DNA from: Heliopora coerulea | Taxonomy: Eukaryota; Cnidaria; Anthozoa; Scleralcyonacea; Helioporidae | Length of the DNA: 64,000 nucleotides | Assembly: GCA_030142905.1 (NCBI GenBank) | Contig: JASJOG010000099.1 | Coordinates: forward strand, 310,001-374,000 | Direction of reading: 5' to 3' | Shown here: positions 17,166-30,900 of the stretch, in pieces | How the letters are laid out: each line of letters opens with the position of its first letter | Position numbering within the stretch: position 1 is the first letter of the stretch | The notes under the pieces: generated by a model | Told to the model about the DNA's origin: nothing | What the model saw: the letters and a program-made list of their open reading frames with translations, nothing else | Databases searched by the model: none | Made by a program: the position numbers and the translations under genes

Positions 17166-20100
17166 GATGTTGTTTCAAGCAATTTACTGGGCTGTTATAT
17201 TTCTTACTCGGATTACTAATCTACATCTTCAGAAAAGCTCTTGAATGTATTCCGGAGAAGACAATTGGATAAAACTGAGACGTACACGAACTAGTTGAAT
17301 AAACCTGTGACGTAATCGATGTTAACTTATGTTGGTTCATAAGGTGGTAAAACTACATTATAAGGTTTATTGTCCTTAAGTCAAGTTTTCTTAAGCTCAA
17401 ACGAATATTGAGATGTTAATCAAACGCTCAAAAAATTTATCTTATAAACTTTAGAGTTTCAAGAATAATTATCCGCTAGAGCTTCTGTTACACAGGGAAA
17501 CGGTAAAATACATGATTATTGAACTTTCTTCTTTTCCTTCTATAGTGATTAAGGCATGTTTAGAAAGAAACAGCTCCATCAAAGTCTATTTCAGCTGTAA
17601 GGTAGACTGTTCACTTTCGATATAGAGGAAATTGCATGGAAATGGCGGACATGTTCATCTCGCCCAGTTGTTGTGAAGACCACTGCACCATCTTTTTAAC
17701 GTCAACTTCAGCGTCCCCTTCGGTTCACATATTTTTCAACTTTATGTGAAAGCTTACTGCAGGTATGGCTAAGAGATCCAATCTATAAAACTAATAGAAA
17801 GTTGTAAAAGCTGGATTTGAAAAACCCTTTTTCGTCTGACATCGAGACTAAAACAGGGTATCCATTTGATTTTCCAATCCAGCAAACTCATGAGATTAAC
17901 TCTGTCTACTACATTTTCCCCCGAAATTAATATCATGATTTAAAAAAAAAAATAAATAAATGAATAATGAAAAAGAGAAAAGTTATCCATGTTATATAGA
18001 AGTGGAAAAACGTTCCTCATGCTTTCCCACAAATTTGTCTCTTACTTACTGCTCAGGAATTTTTGAGGGTAAACAGTTAATAGTTTAATCTAAAATTCTA
18101 AACGTATTATGGACTTCTTTAAGGATTTGATAAAACTTTCCCGCTTTTTCCGGTAATACGACAATCTTCGTCTTAACGGATATCTCCGAGCTAAGCGCCT
18201 CGGAATACAATCTCTATGAGTGGGGCCGACTGCAGTTTGACAAAAGAGGTCTCGAAAAAAACCCGTTTATTTAGTCATTGAGTCAGGCGTCGTTAAAGCA
18301 TCGTACTCCTCTTAAGAGCGGCAGATTATGGAGAAATGAAATGGGTGAAGGGATTTCTGACGTATTTTCGTGAAGCATTTATGCAGCCACTGATTGGTAA
18401 AAGAGAGTTGTGCACCGTGATGAATAAGTAAGACGCTTACAGTTTGTCGATTTTTTCTCATTAACATGTAAATCAGTATATTGTTGCCATTACTTTAGAA
18501 ATGAAAGTGAGCGTACAGAGACAGAAGGTCACATAGAAGATAGGTTTTGTGCGGAGTTTTGGTTTTTAGAAGTATCGAGAGATGTTACTGTTGAATGAAG
18601 TGAAATGATTTTTAAAAAGTACATGTAGTGGACGTAAAGGGTTACGTTTGTGTGCAAACGGTTACTGTGATTTGTAATTGTGCACAGAAGTATATTATTT
18701 TAGGCATAGAAAGACAAAACCTTCGGCTGGATTCGGATCTTAGGAATTATGAAAATTTGAGATAAATTAAAGAGGAACTGATGTGTTGTTAAGTTTTTAT
18801 CATGCAAGTGAGTTAGTAAAATGTATTTTTGCTGGATATCGTGTCGTGCTATATGCAAAAATAATACTATGAGGTTTGTTTAAATTATTTGGCAGCGGCA
18901 GGTTTTGTATTTGATAAGGTTATCGTTTCGTTATAATATGAGTAGTACTGTAGTGGAATTGTCAATGCTGAAGTGTTAGAGATGAAGATAAAACTTGCAA
19001 TTGAAAAGACTGCATTGAAAGACAGGCTTGCTTTTGTGTCTGTAAATTTTTTGGATATGATGGGATATGTGTATTGTCTTATGATTGTTTTATTGGTTAG
19101 GAAATAAGGTGACCAGAAATACTGTTAATTAATTATTCAGCTTGTAAGTTACAGCATTCATTATGAATAAATGGTAGGAGTAATGAAGAAAAAATCAGAT
19201 GGAAAATTCACTGTAGCAATCCATTGGTCTAAGAATGAAACATGACTCACAGGAGTGACACATTCAATTTCCTGGTGGTTGTACTGGTACTCTAAATGAC
19301 TTTTGCCATGCAATCAGACTTAAACTTTCCATGACATTGAAAGTTGTACTGATACTCAAGGAATACCGATGCATAATATTTAATTTAATGTGTCTGATGG
19401 TACATTATTTACCTGACAACCATGGCAGTGGTATGTTCTATGTTTGTGTATTATTTATGATGGTGTGGATTAATTGGTGTAACTCCTGTAAGGCAAGGGA
19501 AATGTATATATACAATGGACTTTTTTGCTACAAGCTAAAGTTAAACCTTATAACTAAGGATTTGACTTTGTTATTGCATGCGAAGATTTTGGTCAGTATA
19601 GTAAAATAAAGTACAACATTGAAAGACTGGCTTAACGTAGTGTGTGTTTCTTGTAATTACTTCAATATGATGGCATACATTAAGTATATTGTCATTTTCT
19701 TGATTGGTTAGGAAGTAATGTATAGGAAAATATGGTAAACAAAATATTTGGCATGTGTATTTCTTATCAATAAATGAGAGGAACTATGAAGAAAATTTTA
19801 AAAAAGTTTAAAGATAGTACTCATCCAAGACACAAGAGAAACTTGTTCTCTTATTGTATTATGTTGCTCTCCTGTTTTTTAGAATAGTAACCTTCAAAAT
19901 TTTTCTATATTGTCCAGAACTGCTCACAGGGCACTCCACTTTGATATTACTTGTGAAGAAACACTTTGGTTAGGAAAACACTTGTTTTAAGAGTGAACAA
20001 ACAGTTAAAAAGAGTTCAGCAGCTTCTTGCTTGATAGATTTTATTCACATAATAGACATGGTCATGCTAGTGCTGTATGTGGCAAAGTTTTGGGAGCATG

Positions 20101-20570
20101 CCTGGGAACAGCTTTCATAAGTCATTCAATGGTGTATGAGAGATAATTCTTAGGGTGATGCAACGAATTCTGAGGTACTGTAAGTGCATTTTTTAAAATG
20201 GTTTTGCTATGCACATAATCACACTTAAATTTTCTATGACTTTGAAAAAGATATTGAATTAGTGCTGATGTTGCAAGTGTTTGATGTCTAGTTTTAATGA
20301 TTATATTAGATATTACTGAATACCACCTTGGCCGTGGTACACCTGGGTCCATAAATCAAATGCTGGTTTGGCTTCAAAGGGTTGTGACTTTGTTTCCCAC
20401 TTGAATGGAAATGCATAAGTACCTGTACGTTGCATTCCTTGCAATCGACTAAGGATGCATCATATGCTGTACTTTGATTCAGCTTCTATATAACTTCATG
20501 TCAGGGTTTCTGCTGTCAGATTGATGAATTTTAAGAAACGAATAGTTAGGTGAGGTCAAGAATGCGGAGA
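17166..20570. other. Non-coding region with an old tandem duplication
   Basis: No gene is recognised. Two diverged direct copies are visible: about 18995-19200 against 19605-19800 (shared ATTGAAAGAC.GGCTT, GATATGATGG, TTGGTTAGGAA), and about 19290-19440 against 20200-20350. A poly-A stretch near 17940 could be a retroelement tail. Confidence 0.45.
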
Positions 20571-20589
20571 GATTTTGAGATTTTAATAA

Positions 20590-20720
20590 TCTGGATTATA
20601 TTAAAACTTTTTATTAACAAAACTTAGCTATAAAAAGTGACGTTTTAACGTCGTCTCGATATCATCATCAAGCAAAGGAACAAACTAAAATTCAAGTAGT
20701 CTTATACATACATGTGATAG
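20590..20720 (-). repeat. Possible Penelope-like terminal repeat fragment
   Basis: Read on the minus strand, TTTGCTTGATGATGATATCG then GACGTTAAAACGTCACTTTT and TATAGCTAAG resemble Penelope-like terminal regions; GACGTTaaAACGTC is itself a palindrome. It lies just upstream of a Penelope-like coding fragment, on the opposite strand. Confidence 0.35.
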
Positions 20721-20893
20721 CTAATATGTAAATTACAAAACTTAATGAATCCTAAATATTCAATTAATTAGTGATATAATAACTGTGAAAGTAAACATCA
20801 CAAATAGACCTGAAAAGGTTTCAGAATAGAATTGGATGAACGATTCTGATTTAATGAAGTCCGATCGTTAGCCCACCAAAGTCTCGCTTTTGT

Positions 20894-22215
20894 GCTGTAA
20901 AGAGATTGAGGGAGCGCGATGTCATTGCTATTATAAAACCGGACAAAAGTAATACACTCAAATGCGTATTCAACGTCTCTGTATTAAGCGGTTACCTTCC
21001 AGAGGTCCCTATGAGCAGTTTTCATTGTTCTCAACCTGGATTGAAAGGTCACCTCGCAAACCACTACGGAATTATAATAATTAAATTTGCATTATTTTTC
21101 ACAGTTCAATTCACCATCGCTGTAAACATTAATATCAGGAGATAAATCTAGAAATCTTGTTGAACGGCCTTTTTATAAACATACTAAACCCGGTTGCCAC
21201 GAGGTTGGAGACGCATCATATAATATCGTATTTGTCAGTCAACTAGCGCGTTCAGGATCTGATGACTGTGTACCTTGGTCAGGTTTCTCGTTCACTACTC
21301 CAACTGCATTGGAATCCTTGATGTTAGGTACGTACTTAAACAAATAGTAATCTCATCATGTTGCCGAATGAAAGAGTCAGCCGATGACTTGCAGTGACAT
21401 TTTTCTTAATAACAACCCGTCATCAAACTGGTCTTTAAGGCAGAGGAGTTTGCAGAGCAACTGAGCAATGTAAAATGCAATTTTAGCGTGGATTACAGTG
21501 TGTGAAATTCCATGAAATCTGTATTAAGCGGGTGATTTCGCTATTTCCCGAGTGTATCGATGAGGAACTACATACGTTTGTTAGAACATTTAATAATAGA
21601 TAAGTTGATTGACATTTAATTAGGAGCACGAGGTTCACCAAGTAATATGATCTCATATGATAAACTGCAGTCCACACGTGAGAGCGCGTTGGACGGGTAA
21701 AACTGTTGTAGGGTTATTCTGTTTTGTTTTTTTTTTTGTTTGCTAACCTGTGAATCATAATTGGAGATTCAAGACTGTTTAAAGATATAGAACGCAGAAA
21801 CCCGGCAAGAAGTAAGTAAAGATAACGGTTTATATGTAATTTACGTATTAGGCGAATATGATAACTGAGCACTGTAAGCTATTTTATATTTAGCCATATT
21901 TTGTTAATTCTTTTTCTTAGATCGAATAATTCATCTTAAATTCATCATAATTCATTTTAATACCATCACGATAAATATTCCACAAATTATACGATTCCGT
22001 GTACTGTGTTCTGTTACTGAGAAACCACCGAGAGTGACCGATTAATGCAGGTTTTACTGTAGTGTTGTGATCGTAGACAAAACGACATATATGGAACTCG
22101 TCAAAAAGGCATCTGTTGATAAGACAGATAAATTCGTCCCTGTTAGCCTTGACAAATTAAATCCAGAGTCCGCCTTCCGAAGTGTTATCCACTTCATTGA
22201 AAAAGGAAAAAGAGT
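20894..22215 (+). pseudogene. Penelope-like reverse-transcriptase fragment, split by a MITE
   Basis: RLRERDVIAIIKPDKS (20894-20951) and VVIVDKTTYMELVKKASVDK (22062 onward) are adjacent parts of the N-terminal reverse-transcriptase region of Penelope-like elements. They are separated by about 1.1 kb that has a TA at each side; the frame continues across the site. After about 22215 the similarity stops. Confidence 0.55.
20952..22059. mobile_element. TA-flanked MITE, Tc1/mariner-like
   Basis: 1108 bp between TA dinucleotides (20950-20951 and 22060-22061) inside a Penelope-like frame. The end regions share an inverted, imperfect motif: CTGTATTAAGCGGTTACC near the left and, on the other strand, CTGCATTAATCGGTCACT near the right. 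No transposase ORF is present. Confidence 0.55.
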
Positions 22216-24405
22216 AACGTCTTGGGAAGGGAAATTGGAGATCAACCATGCCCGTATATCCTACTGTCTTGTTTATTACTCAAATCTTTTGTGCACAAGA
22301 TACTGCTGTTCGGAGTAAGCTTTGTTTTATATTTCTTCAAATTGTCGCCCGGAAATGGATTATTGTGTATTGTTAATTTATTAAGTATTTTTGGGTGTCA
22401 GTGTTGAATTTCTAATGGTCGATGTTCCACATAAAAAACTAATATTCCTGATATTTTCCTTCTACTCATGTTACTTGTTAAAGTTGCAAAATTAGTGATT
22501 ATGGAAACTTTCTTGTCCTGGATGTAAACTTACGGAGTGCTTGGCATGTTTGCAATTGCTTTTCCGCTGATCTTGTAAAGTTATGGTATTTGAAAAGAAA
22601 TACAGTCGACAGTGGGTATGTGATATCTTTTTTACTTTTAATTGCTGCTTTTGAAATTGACTAAAGGAGCTTGCAATAATGCGGTAGACATTGCATCACA
22701 GCAGAACATTTAGGAACGATTCTGATTATTGCCCGCCAGAAAAAAGTTCGAAGATCAAGATTAATTGGTACGTCCCCAACGCTGCTGTATCATGTAATGT
22801 GCGGTGGAAATTTTGAATGGCATTGAAAATTGCACAAATGAATTTTGTGAAGACTTTCATTATTTCGATGAATGAAGATTGATCAAGAACATGAACAAAA
22901 TGCGTCAGGGTTTGTTTTGAGCGCAATGAAATTAATGCAAGATTTCCTAATGAAAATCTTGACTACACCTTATTGTCCAAAAATTAGAAGAGGTAAAACA
23001 ATGATTACATGTACGGCTTCATTTGAAAGATAACGAGCAAACAAAAACAACACAGAGAATGTTTTGAAGTGATATGTGAATATTATCACTTTTACTTTCT
23101 AAAACTTGGTCTGGTAGAGAAGATTCAAATGACATACAATCTTTTATTGCGTATAAATAGCACCAGACATATCTTGACATAAGCATTAATATTCTAAGAT
23201 TGGCCTTATAAAAGAAATTCAGACACTTGCTACAATCATGGCTTGAAATCGGAAACACATTTTACTTCTGGGTAAATTCCTTATTGTATCTTTGTTGCGA
23301 GATTCGAAAGCTGTGTTGAAACGTTTGTTTTTTGATGTTCCTCTCGTTGTCTACTTGTGTTTCTGACTCAGACGGAAGTTTAACGTTTTTTCATTCGAAT
23401 TTTGACTCAGCCGACCAATTGGAGGTCAAAGAAGTGTGCAACAAATACTCACTGACTGAACGATCTTGTTGCGCGGAGACGGTGCTGTCTTACCACGATG
23501 GACGCATTGCCAACGGTGGACGCATTCCTTTGCTTGATTTTTTTCCCATATCTTGAGCTTCTAGCTAGTCCTAAGACGTCGCATCTTAGGTCTAGCTCAA
23601 AGTTCAAGAAAAGGAAGTTGTCTAGTAACTTTTTAACCCAAAGTAAGGAAATACTTAATGAATTGTGTCGGATCGCCTTTCCTGAATATTAAACTTTTGT
23701 AGTCTCTTGACATATGGATGGATAATTGGTAAATTATTTTATCATCCCTTTCGAGCCAAGTCATATACGGGTACTTTTACTCCGGCAAGCAAACTTTTGC
23801 ACAAAATCAGTAGGTTTAAAATGCTTCTAGAACAGGCGTGGTGTGCTTGTCGGCTCTCATTCAGCACGTTTGCGTTTCACAAAGTCTACTCATTGTTGGC
23901 CTTTTACTTTCACTTCTAGCCTTAAATCATTCCCAAATGACATATGAAATGATATACCATTTGCGGGATCTGGTGTGTTTGAACACTCGAAAATAATGCA
24001 GCGTGAAGGAATTTCGTCTTCGCAGTTCACAGCTGAAGTGACAAGAATACGATAAATTAATAGTCATATGAGTCGATGGAAAGTATCCTTCAGTAAAATT
24101 ATATAGTAAAAAGGAGAAGAAAGTTTAAGAAACCCGATGCAAATGCGGCCAATTTTACTATGTATTATAGATTGATTAAGCTTTTGTCGTGCAACGACCT
24201 CTTCAGAATAAATGCAGTTTATCCGCTCTTCTGTTTATATCCAACATAGATGTGAATAATCATCCACTTATGTATAAATTAAAACCAAATATAATACTAT
24301 AGAATATCCCCCCAAAATCTCATTTTTAAACAACAATAAAATACTTATGTACATACTACATACCAAAAAGTAATATTTTAAAACATGAGCTCCGCTAGCT
24401 CCAGT
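22216..24405. other. No recognised gene
   Basis: AT-rich sequence with only short chance ORFs. I see nothing that I can support here. Confidence 0.4.
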
Positions 24406-24678
24406 CTAGCTCCAGGGTTGACTCGATTGAATCGGTTCTGCTTCTGTTTGTGACACTTCACTCACCTGGTTACTGTGCTTGGTTCTCATACCACTTTCAA
24501 TGAAGAAATGGCTTATTTTAGACTGGAATGAATCGGATAACTCGATCACTGGGTTACATTTTACATTTTGATCATTGTGAACTTTTCGAGAATGGACCTC
24601 TTTATAATCACTGTCGAATTCCTTGCCGCATTCTTCGCACCGAACACGATATCGATAAGACCTTTTACGAGACGACAT
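24406..24678 (-). other. 90-codon ORF with zinc-finger-like N terminus
   Basis: Begins MSSRKRSYRYRVRCEECGKE and continues to HSRKVH, giving a Cx2C...H...H arrangement like a single C2H2 finger, followed by a Ser/Gln-rich tail. It may be the first exon of a zinc-finger or hAT-derived (ZMYM1-like) gene, or a fragment of one. No continuation could be identified. Confidence 0.4.
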
Positions 24679-27520
24679 AATATTCTGATATTGTAAGGGA
24701 TTGAGAGAAGGCAGAATTTTTCCTGATAGTTCCCGTAACAGAGTTCGCGTAAATCACCATGTCTAGTAAATGTGGTATAATCGTTGTAAATAAACGAATA
24801 TTTTAGTCACAGTCGGATAGCAATGGTTCAGGGGAAATTTTAGTGAAGTCAGTTGAACTATTCACACCATAAGCTTCACAGACTAAAACTGAAAGTCAGT
24901 TGGAGGTTCTTCTGCGGTAAATTACGTTAAAAGACTTAAATAGGAACATGACGATGAAAAGATATAAAACATCAACAATAAGTTATCCATAGTCAAAACA
25001 CTATGGACCAAAGCACTGATTAAAATTGCACAATGAAGGACAAGGCACAGTGCGAATATTATAATTTCTATATTATAAAAATGAGCAACGAAAAAACAAA
25101 TACGTACTAATTTATGTTTACATTGAACAGCTTTAGGTAACACTTACATCAAAGCAAACCGTATTGGCAATCATAAGTAAAAAATGAGCAAATAAACATG
25201 CGAAACATTCTTACCCAAACATGTGTTTGTCGCCATATTTCTTTAAATTTGTTTTCATTGTGGTCAAGACAAGAATTTTTACGTGAAGTATTAGCGTTAT
25301 GGAAGGGATACAAAACGTTACTTGAAAGTTTAATTGTACAATAGGATCTCGGTTTTATTAAGAGATCATAAAAATTTTGCAGTAATTTTTAGATTTTTGA
25401 TGTTTTTTGCCGAACATTTTATGAGATTTTTTTGGGTATTTTGACTTTTGGAATATTTAAGAAACTACAAAGATTTTAAAGCTTTATTATTTATGGAATT
25501 TTTAACCCAGTGTACCATGATTCGTGCCCGAATGATAAAATCATTTTTGTCCGAATGAATCAATTTTCAAAGCACTTGGTGGCTGCAGACCCCCAGCCCC
25601 AACCTCGTACGCTTATGCTCATGAGGATGAATTGCCGTTAATGGGTTAAAGTTCTGATCAATTGACGAGGAAGATATATAGCGTAACATAAAGTGTAAGT
25701 AGTCTCCGGAAAATAAGATTGTGTCTTAATGAATACAAATTGGTAGAGTTTAAAAAGCAAAACCTTCGATTGCCAGCCAAGTTTCGAGTTTACCGATACT
25801 TAACTTCTTTAAAGAACACCATACACCAAAATTTTTGCTTTGAACGTTCCAAAATATCTAAAAACCATCAGAAATGCCGACGATCGATGAAGGACAAATC
25901 CAAATACGTTTATTTGAAAAGTCACAAAAAAATACAGAAAGTATCCTTTATGCTAGGGAAAAAACGCCCCAAAATCTATTTTTTATGCAAGCATTGTTTT
26001 TTATATATGCTGTACTTTGAAACAAACTTCTGCATGAAGGCCTACCTGCAAATAATGTTAATGGGAAACAATATCGCTGACAAAACAGCTCACAAAGAGG
26101 TTGATCACGGCTTACATTATTTTAATGATGAGACTAAGTTTGTTCATATTTTTTGAGCCATGTGAAGAAGCTATTGATAAAAGTTTCGGTTTAAAGCTAG
26201 GAAATTTGTAAAGACAAGCTTAAAGGGCAAACAGGACAGCCAACAGTTTAACTACAAAGAGAATTGTAGCTATAGATTGAATGTGTGAGTAGACGAGTCG
26301 TCTGTGGAACCATAAAATTAGCATCATAAAGTCCCAAGGTGCGGTGCTGGCTTCTCAATATCTCAGGGCTTTTTTTCCTTGTTTTCTTGTTTTTGTTCTA
26401 AGCTTGTTCTAAATTTCCTTTTCATTTTTTGTTCCTTTAGGATTTCTTTGCGGTTTGCACTGAGAAAGATACGTGTGTGTGCTTAGGGTTTGGAATTTAA
26501 AATTATCGGTAAATTGTACTGTTGTAAACATTAATTTTAATTTCTGTAAAATGAAAAATTCCATGCAAACACAACATTGTTTTGAGTCTCAAGTTACAAT
26601 AAGGGCGATTTGTTCTTTCAATTTAAATTTTCGGCTCTTTGAAAAGCATTACAGCGCATTTCCTTCATTCGTACTCTCAAAGGATATCATTGAATTGTGG
26701 AGGAGGGGTGCTTGCAATGTTATTTGCAGCAATTTGTAATCACTTACACCGAGTTTTGAAGTTCCGACTGGAATCCGAATATTTCAGCATATTTTTCGTA
26801 GAGTTTCGTTTGTAGATTTTATTCAATTGTCGAGGTTTATGAAGCCATTTCGGACGTTAGCTTTGTAACTAATGTCAAGGTTTTATGCACAGCAGTTTAA
26901 GCAGTTTTTCTTCCGAAAAGCGACAACTGTGAAATCTTTACCTGAAACATTAGTTTGTTGCGTCCTTTGTCAGACGTCTCTACGATTGTGTTTTGCAGCT
27001 GTTATGTTAGCTTCATGAAGTCGTGTTTGAAATTCTTTTATTGTTTTCCTGAAGTCTGATATCGAGAAATCTAACTTCTCGTTTTCCATTAGTTTTTTTA
27101 TTAACAGTTTCACCACGTTATGCTGTTTCAGACATTATTTTTTTCAATTATATTTTTTTTAATATCAATTTCGTCCAAACGTTCCCTGTAAGGTTTCTTT
27201 CATACTGCGAATCTAACTGCTCGTTCGTCTACTGTCTTGCTTTGGAGCTTTGGCCCCCTTGGTTATCTGACTTTCTGGCATCCTTTCAGCATTTTGTAAA
27301 TCAGGTTTACATCGCTTTTCTGTTTTAATAATCTGTTCCTGGAAATGATTTCTTCACAATAACGGCTTACTTTAAACATGCTTTCAATTGAGAGAACAAC
27401 CTGCGAAATTCTGATATCCAGTCTCGTTGCCAGGACTCCTATTTCCAATGTGATTGAGTTGGCTGTGTGGTCCGGCGATCAATTGAAACAAAAACGCAAA
27501 GTGATATTATGCTTCCGTAG
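24679..27520. other. No recognised gene
   Basis: AT-rich sequence up to the target site of element B. Short ORFs (25719-26156, 26473-26739) have no motif I recognise. Confidence 0.4.
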
Positions 27521-27526
27521 CCTTCA

Positions 27527-27903
27527 AGTAGTTGTAAAAGGGAGAGTTCTGGGAATTTTTTATACAAATCTCAAAAAACAAGCCAAAATTTTTCTAAGTG
27601 TCGCAGGGGAATCCCCTTTTTCCAAAACAACAAGATTTGATTGTCGGGTTTCATGATGACGTCATCAGTTAAAGGTAAAAGGGAGAGTCCTGGGAATTTT
27701 TCAGCCAATTTCAAAAAAAAACATCCAAAATTTTTCTAAGTGTCACAGGTGAATCCCCTTTTCCCAAAAAACCTGTCAATCAAACCGAATGACGTCATCA
27801 TCACCCACGTGATTGCGGTTGACATGCCGCAATGCATTCTAGGAGGCAGAGAAAACCTCTGACAGCATAACATTGCATTCTCACTTCAAGGTTTGAATCC
27901 AAA
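27527..27903 (+). repeat. Element B left terminal inverted repeat
   Basis: Inverted copy of 48273-48648. It has two direct sub-units (starting TAAAAGGGAGAG at about 27535 and 27676), each carrying CTAAGTGTC..AGG.GAATCCCC and a palindromic TGACGTCA (27657-27664 and 27790-27797). The inner end overlaps the last codons of the polymerase gene. Confidence 0.95.
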
Positions 27904-30900
27904 TATGTCTTCATACACGTCAATCATATCTTCCATATAATGACCATATGCTAATGTATCTATTTTATTTTCCAATATAATTCTTTTGTCATCTTTTGAC
28001 GACAATGCAATCTTTTCAATGGTTTCAGAAAACAAATCATGATTTCTATGTCTTATTAAATTCATTTTTCTAGTTTCTTCTTTTTCTTTAAACAAGCAGT
28101 CTTTATAATTTTGAAATGTTATTTCTTTTTTAATTACATTTTTCTTTATTCCTTTACATTTTTTCACTTCGCCATCAATCGTTGTAAAGGAATTTAACTT
28201 TGATCTCAAACCAACAAATTCTACAATCTGTTTTCCACTGCATTAATCTTTCATCATACCAATTACTTTTTTATTGACACCAGTTTTGATTCTACTTTGA
28301 TGTTCTTTGGGATAATTGCTTGTGTCAAACATTTTTTCAACATCCGCTGAAATATCTTTGTAAAAATCTTGTGTTTTGATTTCATACATCAAACTGTCGG
28401 TATCTGTGAAAAGTAACTTTGCATTTTCGCCATATTTTGGTTTGATATAATTATAGTGAAATTCATACATTAGTGTCTTGCTTAAATCCAAAATACTCAT
28501 TCCAAGATATATGGGTTTATTCAACATGATTTTTTTCTTATGCATGTGAATCGCTATTAATTTCTCGGAAAATATAGTTCGTCTATTAAAACTAGTTTTA
28601 CTAAATAATTTCAACGCTTTTTCTTCTCTGCTGCAAAGTTGTATATCAACTCTGTTTCTAACATTCTCCATTGTTTTTCCAAACACAGAATTATTCATAA
28701 GTTTGAAAAAATCTTTTTCAAAATCATTCTTTCCTTTTGTTCTAAGTTGCGTGTTCAAATCTATATATTTTTTCATAAAGTCTTCTTCTTGAAATTTGAC
28801 ACCTTTGTGAATTTTTGACAATTTCAAACCAAGACTTTGATATAATTTCAAGTTTTCGCAATGCAACACATATTTTTCTTTATCTCTCAGATTTGGAATT
28901 AGTTTTTTCACATTTCCAACTTTCATTTTTTTTGGAGCCAGAGGATATTCATTATGCAAATCATGAAGATCTTCTGGATATTCTAAATCTACTTCTAATA
29001 TACAAGGAATATTTTTCCAATTCTCCAATTCTTTTTCATCCATCCATTTGAAATTTCTGACAGGAAGTGGTTTTGACATTGCCCACCCATATAAATTGTT
29101 TGCATCTAAATATGGTATATATTTTGTTTCTTCATTTGGATCAAACTTTTCTCCCATATATGGATTATTTGCTTTTGCATATCTTTTTGTGATTGTTGAA
29201 ATTCCTCCTCTAATTCCATTTTCAATCATAAGATACATATTTGGATCAGATATTAATTCCAACTCCACACCTGTCATTTTTAACATTGCATCCCATGCAA
29301 GACCTGGAGAAGTAAAATACCAAGCTGGATCCAATCCATAATTTTTTTTACAAACTTTTCTAAAATTTTCAAAAACATCAGCAAGCAGCAACACATCTGT
29401 TTTCAAATACAAGTTGTGATAATCTTTCATATTTTTCATATTAAATTTTTCCCAAACACTTTTGGCATGTTGATAATCTGCTTCACTTATATTTTTGTTA
29501 TTCAACTTGGAATAAAATTCATCTATTGGAGGTAATCTTTCTTATTTTAATTTTTCCAACGAATCAAACCAATCATATGGAAAAACTCCTTTTCTTTCCA
29601 ACAACTTTCTTTCTTCTTCATCTTTGAAAAATCTTTTCAAAATACACTTTTTATCAGGGTCTAAATTTTTAGACAATTTTTCTAAACTGCTTGCCATGAA
29701 TTTAAAACTGTCAATAAATCTTAGTTGTTTTTTTAACATAAACAGTTTCTTGAGTTTTTTTTGAAATAAATTCATCTACAATTATATCTTTTGTGAAGGA
29801 AATATATTTCTCTTCTGTTTTAGGTATGCAATTAATTTCTCCTTCTGTCTTTCCAAGAATTTTAATAAACAAATGACTACCATAATTTTGTAAATTGTGG
29901 AAAACAACTGGAATGAATTTAGGTTTTTTCATCTTTGAGTTGCAACTACAACAAGCTGCTCCTCTATATTTTCCAGTGTAGTGACAATGGTCTTTAACCT
30001 TTTCCACTTCTTTTTCAAATTTAATTCCACAAGCATAACATTTCTCAGCTGCTTCAAAATCTTTTATATCTTCATCTTTCATTTCAATTTTCTTTGGAAA
30101 TTTAAATTTTTCATGTATTTTTCTAACACTTTTTTCCAAACTTTTCACAAATTTCAAAGAAACATCGTCATCATCAGATTTTTTTATGTAATGTTTTAAT
30201 TTTGGTTTAAACACATTGTCATCAAAACATTTTATTAAGTACCAATAACCAGACGGTTCATGCTTTTGAAATTGTTTTGTATTATCTCCAATGTTATTAT
30301 CCACAGGTTTTGTATAGCTTTCAAAATCTGCATAAATGATAAAGTGAATATCATGCATTCTTTCATGATTTTTAAACTTCAATGTTTCTCCTTTCTTAGG
30401 ATAAACAGTTTTTCCACACTCAAATCTCTTACAATATTCCAAATGGTTATCAAGAGTTTTTTTATGTTTGAAATTTTGTAAGCAATAATTGCAAATGTGT
30501 ATTTTTCCATTGTGTTTATTTGCTTGATTTGAAAACAACCGACTCATATTTTTTATCAAACAATAATTTTTTTTACCATCATTTTCTATTAATAAGATAT
30601 TCACATGCGTGTCTTCTCGTTTGCTGCTTACTCTCAGAGGAAAAATTTCTTTTTCTTCATAACCAAATACATTAATAGAGATATTATTTTTTTCAAGCTT
30701 TTCAATATCTGTGAAACCACATGGAAAATTGATTCCTTTTAAATCGAATTTTTCAACTTCTTTTTTGAGTCTACTTGAGATTTTTCCCACTTGTTTCATA
30801 TTTGGATTTGTTTTCAGAATCTCATTAATTCCAACACACCACAAGAAACATTTGTGGTCATAATAATTTTTCGGGTTGATAATTGCTTTTTTATTCTTTA

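Noticed and set aside
27263..27656. ORFs crossing the left border of element B
   Set aside because: They join flanking DNA to the terminal repeat and share no motif; chance frames.
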